Origin: Dialister sp. UBA734
Lineage (GTDB): Bacteria > Bacillota > Negativicutes > Veillonellales > Dialisteraceae
Reading direction: 5' to 3'
DNA: 8,583 nt
Assembly: GCA_002297935.1 (NCBI GenBank)
Contig: DBLC01000109.1
Coordinates: 1-8,583 of the forward strand
A program made the translations under genes and the position numbers. The notes under the pieces were generated by a model. That model worked only from the letters and a program-made list of their open reading frames with translations, did no database searches and was not told where the DNA came from. Shown piece by piece: positions 6,126 through 8,583 of the stretch; position 1 is the stretch's first letter, and each line of letters opens with the position of its first letter.

Positions 6126-6126
6126 T

Positions 6127-7425
6127 TTAGTACAGTACCGGTATCCAATACGCCTCATTTCCTGCGATGCGTTCGTCGCTGAAGCGGGCGTAGAGGGCCG
6201 ACGGGGTGTCGCCTAGCATGAAGCAGCTCATGGTGACGTAGCCTTCCATAATGCCCACGTCGGTTTTGGAGATGATTTTTTGCTGGGGAATGCAGCGCTG
6301 TACCAGGTTCGAATCGCTGTCTCGGTAGACAATGTCTTCGTCATCGGCCAGTTTCTTTTTGTAAATCCGTTCACCCCGGCCGTTGATGATTTCGATGCCC
6401 CGGCCTTCGCGGCCCCAGATGGGTTTGCGAATCCATTCAGAGTCTTCCGGCATGTCACCCAGTTTGAAATCCCGTTCAAAGTAACTTTCGGGGAGATATT
6501 TCCGAATGGTGTCCTGTTCGCGGGCGGTGAAAAATTCTGGATTTCTTTCCAACAGTGCGTAAATCAGAGCCTGGAAGCCTTTGGACTGCATAATGATCGA
6601 TTCCGGTGGATTCATCATGTGGAACTTGCCGGAAATATAACCATCCATCAGAAGTTCCCCCAAAGAGGAACCGTCCTGGTCAGCAGTTTCGTCGATGAGA
6701 ATTTCCATGGGATGCATGCGGTACAGGAAGGACACGGTGCGACCGTCCGGAAGAGCCAGGCTGCCGTCTTCCATGACCGCCAGGTGGTAAAACGATTCAA
6801 AGACGATGGTGTCTCGCATCTCTGCTGGTACGGCGTCTTTCATGGCATTCATCAGGAACGTGGTGGTGCCCAGGTCTTCGATGTAGTCATCAAAGCAGCT
6901 GAACAGCACCGGGTGCTGCAAGAGTTCCTCATGACTCTTATTTCCACAGCAGCGAAGGAAAATATCTTTCATCCAATTTCGGAGTTTGTCCCATTCGTAG
7001 GCGTTGGGGTTCTCTTTCATGAAATATTTCGCCGCCACGTCGTTGGCATAGTAGGCTTCGATTTCGGCGCAAGGGGTGTCCGCGTTGATTTCCACCATCT
7101 GGATTTGGCCGCTGGCTTTGTCAATCACGTAGTCAAAACGGGAAATCCAACTGGGCAGGTCTTTCATGGTGTTTCCCTGACACAGGTACTTCCGCATTTG
7201 ATGGGGAATTTCCATTTCGTCAAAAAATTCATCACCGCACTCTTGGAACCGTTTCGTCACTTTCGCAAAAATGGCAAACAGTTCCCCGCTGACCCGCCGG
7301 ATCAGGTCCGCTTCTTTGCGATCAATCACCAGTGGCAAATGGGTGGGATACCGGAAAGGATAGCCCGGATATTCTACGTAAGGAAATATGTTCCGATCAA
7401 TGTCATCCATATATGTTTTTTCCAT
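6127..7425 (-). CDS. YgiC-like ATP-grasp protein (glutathionylspermidine synthase family)
   Basis: The 432-residue protein resembles the synthetase half of glutathionylspermidine synthase and its stand-alone relatives YgiC/YjfC. Enzymes of this fold make an amide bond between a peptide carboxylate and an amine with ATP; the substrate here is unknown. Visible family marks are MVEINADTPCAEIEAYY (110-126; acidic and Asn residues typical of the active site), RKPIWGREGRGIEI (333-346; ATP-binding lysine and Gly-rich loop), VQRCIP (375-380) and a C-terminal beta-rich end with SDERIAGNEAYWIPV. It is about 45 residues longer than E. coli YgiC. Its ATG overlaps the upstream lipoprotein stop by one base (TGATG), and GGAGGT eight bases upstream lies inside that gene, so the two are translationally coupled. 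The pairing matches ygiB-ygiC of proteobacteria. Glutathionylspermidine itself is not a safe prediction, because many YgiC relatives lack a proven reaction. Confidence 0.9.
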   Translation of the reverse strand: MEKTYMDDIDRNIFPYVEYPGYPFRYPTHLPLVIDRKEADLIRRVSGELFAIFAKVTKRFQECGDEFFDEMEIPHQMRKYLCQGNTMKDLPSWISRFDYVIDKASGQIQMVEINADTPCAEIEAYYANDVAAKYFMKENPNAYEWDKLRNWMKDIFLRCCGNKSHEELLQHPVLFSCFDDYIEDLGTTTFLMNAMKDAVPAEMRDTIVFESFYHLAVMEDGSLALPDGRTVSFLYRMHPMEILIDETADQDGSSLGELLMDGYISGKFHMMNPPESIIMQSKGFQALIYALLERNPEFFTAREQDTIRKYLPESYFERDFKLGDMPEDSEWIRKPIWGREGRGIEIINGRGERIYKKKLADDEDIVYRDSDSNLVQRCIPQQKIISKTDVGIMEGYVTMSCFMLGDTPSALYARFSDERIAGNEAYWIPVLY

Positions 7426-7949
7426 CAGGACGCACCTCCGCTTCGTACGCCGGCAGAGCCAAAACCAGTCTTGCCGCCTGCCGGAGCGGTGACGGTCGAT
7501 TTGCCGCTATTTCCTGTGGTGCCCTGCTGGTAGGTGCCGCTCTTATTGGTAGCGGTCTGTCCCGCTCCCGGTTGCTGCTGGGTCTGCTGGTAGGCTGGTT
7601 TGTTGTTCAACACATTTCCTGTATTTCTATCATAGTGACCAGAATAGCCACCGATACCGTGGAAAAGGAAATAGCTGGCCAGCATCATAGGCAGCAAACT
7701 GGACATGCCGGATACGTAGTTCAAGTTGTCGTTTTCATCCCGGCGGAAGGTGACTTCTTCCCCGTTGTCATACCGGGCGGTTTCGGTGCCGTCTTCGTTC
7801 TTAATCAAGTGGTACGTGCGGCCCTGATCATCCGTCAGGGCTTCCCCTTGCTGCTGTTTTTCCTGCCCGCAGCCGGATAACATCAACGGGGCACTGATGG
7901 CGGTGAACGCCGCTAAGATGGCGGCGGTTTTGGAACTGATGTGAATCAT
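7425..7949 (-). CDS. YgiB-like (DUF1190-like) lipoprotein
   Basis: The 174-residue product has a type II signal peptide with lipobox LMLSGC, the lipidated Cys being residue 27. It is therefore membrane-anchored, probably in the outer membrane since Gln-Glu rather than Asp follows Gly at the mature N-terminus. The mature part has a polar segment (about 28-78), a hydrophobic stretch SSLLPMMLASYFLFHGIGGY (83-102), and a low-complexity Gln/Thr/Gly/Ser tail ending in GFGSAGVRSGGAS. The SS-W/L-MP hydrophobic patch and the terminal GGFG-like motif recall E. coli YgiB, but the similarity is judged from memory and is weak outside these parts; the gene order with a YgiC-like partner supports it. AAGGAG lies five bases before the ATG. 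It is the first gene of a two-gene operon. Confidence 0.8.
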   Translation of the reverse strand: MIHISSKTAAILAAFTAISAPLMLSGCGQEKQQQGEALTDDQGRTYHLIKNEDGTETARYDNGEEVTFRRDENDNLNYVSGMSSLLPMMLASYFLFHGIGGYSGHYDRNTGNVLNNKPAYQQTQQQPGAGQTATNKSGTYQQGTTGNSGKSTVTAPAGGKTGFGSAGVRSGGAS

Positions 7950-8006
7950 AGAGACTCCTTTTGTTGGTGCGTAAACGTTTTGAGTGAGTAGGCATGACTT
8001 CGCTGG

Positions 8007-8066
8007 AGGTTACAGGTGGCTCAAGTTTCTCAGGGTACTCAGGTTTCTCAGGTTCCTCGAATGTGC
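8007..8066 (-). repeat. 9-mer array in the leader of the lipoprotein operon
   Basis: In plus-strand order there is a partial unit (8007-8013), five full units (8014-8058: AGGTGGCTC, AAGTTTCTC, AGGGTACTC, AGGTTTCTC, AGGTTCCTC) and the cap GAATGTGC (8059-8066). The opposite arm is absent. In the sense of the operon it reads GCACATTC then GAGGAACCT-type units. A 33-codon minus-strand frame (ATG 8111, stop 8012-8010) runs through it and ends in HSRNLRNLSTLRNLSHL. GGAGG lies only two bases before that ATG, closer than usual. Confidence 0.8.
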
Positions 8067-8138
8067 TGAAAACACTGAAATATCATAGTATCTGAAAAGC
8101 AAGAACACCATTGCCTCCGTATTCTTTTATTACTTATT

Positions 8139-8167
8139 ACTATAGCATACTTCGGGGTATTCGTCAT
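8139..8167 (-). promoter_or_regulatory. Candidate promoter of the lipoprotein/ATP-grasp operon
   Basis: On the minus strand ATGACG (8167-8162) and TATAGT (8144-8139) are separated by 17 bp. The -10 box matches consensus at five of six positions and the -35 at four of six. Transcription would begin near 8132, leaving a leader of about 180 bases that contains the 9-mer array. Confidence 0.45.
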
Positions 8168-8175
8168 TTGGGGCT

Positions 8176-8429
8176 AAGTAAGTTTACACCTTATTGAGTG
8201 CCCCCTTCGGGGGAAAGGTGGTAGGCTTGCCTACCAAAAGGGGCAGCTCTAGCGGAATGAAATACCATGTTTCTCACATCCAACTCGGTGATGCCCGCCC
8301 CTAGCGGAATTACCGCTACGGTGGATGTCACTGAGTCCGCGTGATATGTTCATGACGAAGTATATCGCTAGAGCTGCCCCTCTTGTGTTCTCCCCCGACG
8401 GGGGAGATAAAGGCGATGTAAACTTACTT
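8176..8429. repeat. MITE-like 254-bp palindromic element
   Basis: The ends are perfect 13-bp inverted repeats: AAGTAAGTTTACA (8176-8188) and its complement (8417-8429). A second inner pair is a perfect 15-bp repeat, GGGGCAGCTCTAGCG (8240-8254) and its complement (8366-8380). Each outer arm carries a GC hairpin in the corresponding place (CCCCC-TTC-GGGGG at 8201-8213; CTCCCCC-GAC-GGGGGAG at 8390-8406). The left arm also has GGTAGGC-TT-GCCTACC (8220-8235). The centre is TAGCGG-AATTA-CCGCTA (8302-8318). No transposase frame or clear target-site duplication is visible. The plus-strand open frame from 8325 is a by-product of the repeat. Confidence 0.8.
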
Positions 8430-8583
8430 TCACTCGTCCCATTACCACTCCAACTAGATTATCCCTTAAATCGCGTCCCCCCTTGGAGAAGGGGGCCAGG
8501 GGGATAGACCCACTCTAGCGGTTCCCCCTACTTTGTGAGTCCAGCCAGCACGGCATGGACTCTCATCTTACGTTTTCCGCTTC
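8430..8583. other. Right-edge region with GC-rich hairpins
   Basis: No gene is visible. CCCCCTT-GGAG-AAGGGGG forms a perfect hairpin at 8478-8495. GGGGG at 8499-8503 could pair with CCCCC at 8524-8528 across a loop containing CTAGCGG (8515-8521). GAGTCCAGCC (8537-8546) pairs with 8552-8562 (one bulged A). This is probably another repeat element, cut by the window edge. Confidence 0.45.

Noticed and set aside
6280..7533. A 417-codon plus-strand frame opposite the ATP-grasp and lipoprotein genes
   Set aside because: It spans the junction of two clear genes on the other strand and has no recognisable domain.
8325..8507. A 60-codon plus-strand frame at the right edge
   Set aside because: It lies within the MITE-like palindrome and the following GC hairpins and has no ribosome binding site or family likeness.

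Overview
The window most likely comes from a diderm Firmicute (class Negativicutes; family not resolved). It combines an outer-membrane TpsB/FhaC-type transporter and a YgiB-like lipoprotein, both of which imply an outer membrane, with strong AAGGAGG-type ribosome binding sites and a soluble multi-domain hybrid kinase of a style common in Firmicutes. No transposase, phage, tRNA, rRNA or CRISPR array was found.

Four genes are well supported. From the left, a TpsB two-partner-secretion transporter lies on the minus strand (327-2018). A PAS-PAS-PAS-like-HisKA-HATPase-REC-REC hybrid histidine kinase lies on the plus strand (2914-5754) and is divergent from it. A translationally coupled minus-strand pair follows: a YgiB-like (DUF1190-like) lipoprotein (7425-7949), then a YgiC-like ATP-grasp enzyme of the glutathionylspermidine-synthase family (6127-7425). 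The kinase and the ATP-grasp gene converge on 5755-6126. A gene may also run off the left edge on the minus strand (1-62), but this is weak.

The most unusual content is between the genes. Nearly every gap over about 200 bp is built from long imperfect palindromes or tandem short repeats. One family is a tandem 9-mer (GAGAAACCT / AGGTTTCTC), usually capped by GCACATTC / GAATGTGC and in two places arranged as a palindrome (2038-2231, 2380-2646). Single arms lie at 2801-2845 and 8007-8066. In front of all three transcription units the gene-proximal array has the same orientation relative to the gene and lies in a short open frame encoding Arg-Asn-Leu-like triplets. A second family is a tandem 7-mer (sense AGTGAGA) that starts one base after the stop codons of both minus-strand operon ends (291-325, 6098-6125). 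Because 7 is not a multiple of 3 and the unit contains TGA, it places stops in all frames. The convergent gap is a nested palindrome of about 275 bp (5803-6078) containing a bidirectional terminator. The right edge holds a 254-bp MITE-like palindrome with 13-bp terminal inverted repeats (8176-8429). A CTAGCGG/CCGCTAG motif recurs in several of these otherwise different elements.

Functionally, the TpsB protein would export a TpsA exoprotein not encoded here, and the YgiBC-like pair is probably envelope-associated. The kinase is cytosolic and probably passes its signal to an HPt protein elsewhere. No direct functional link between these units is visible. What they share is the type of repeat in their leaders and 3' flanks.
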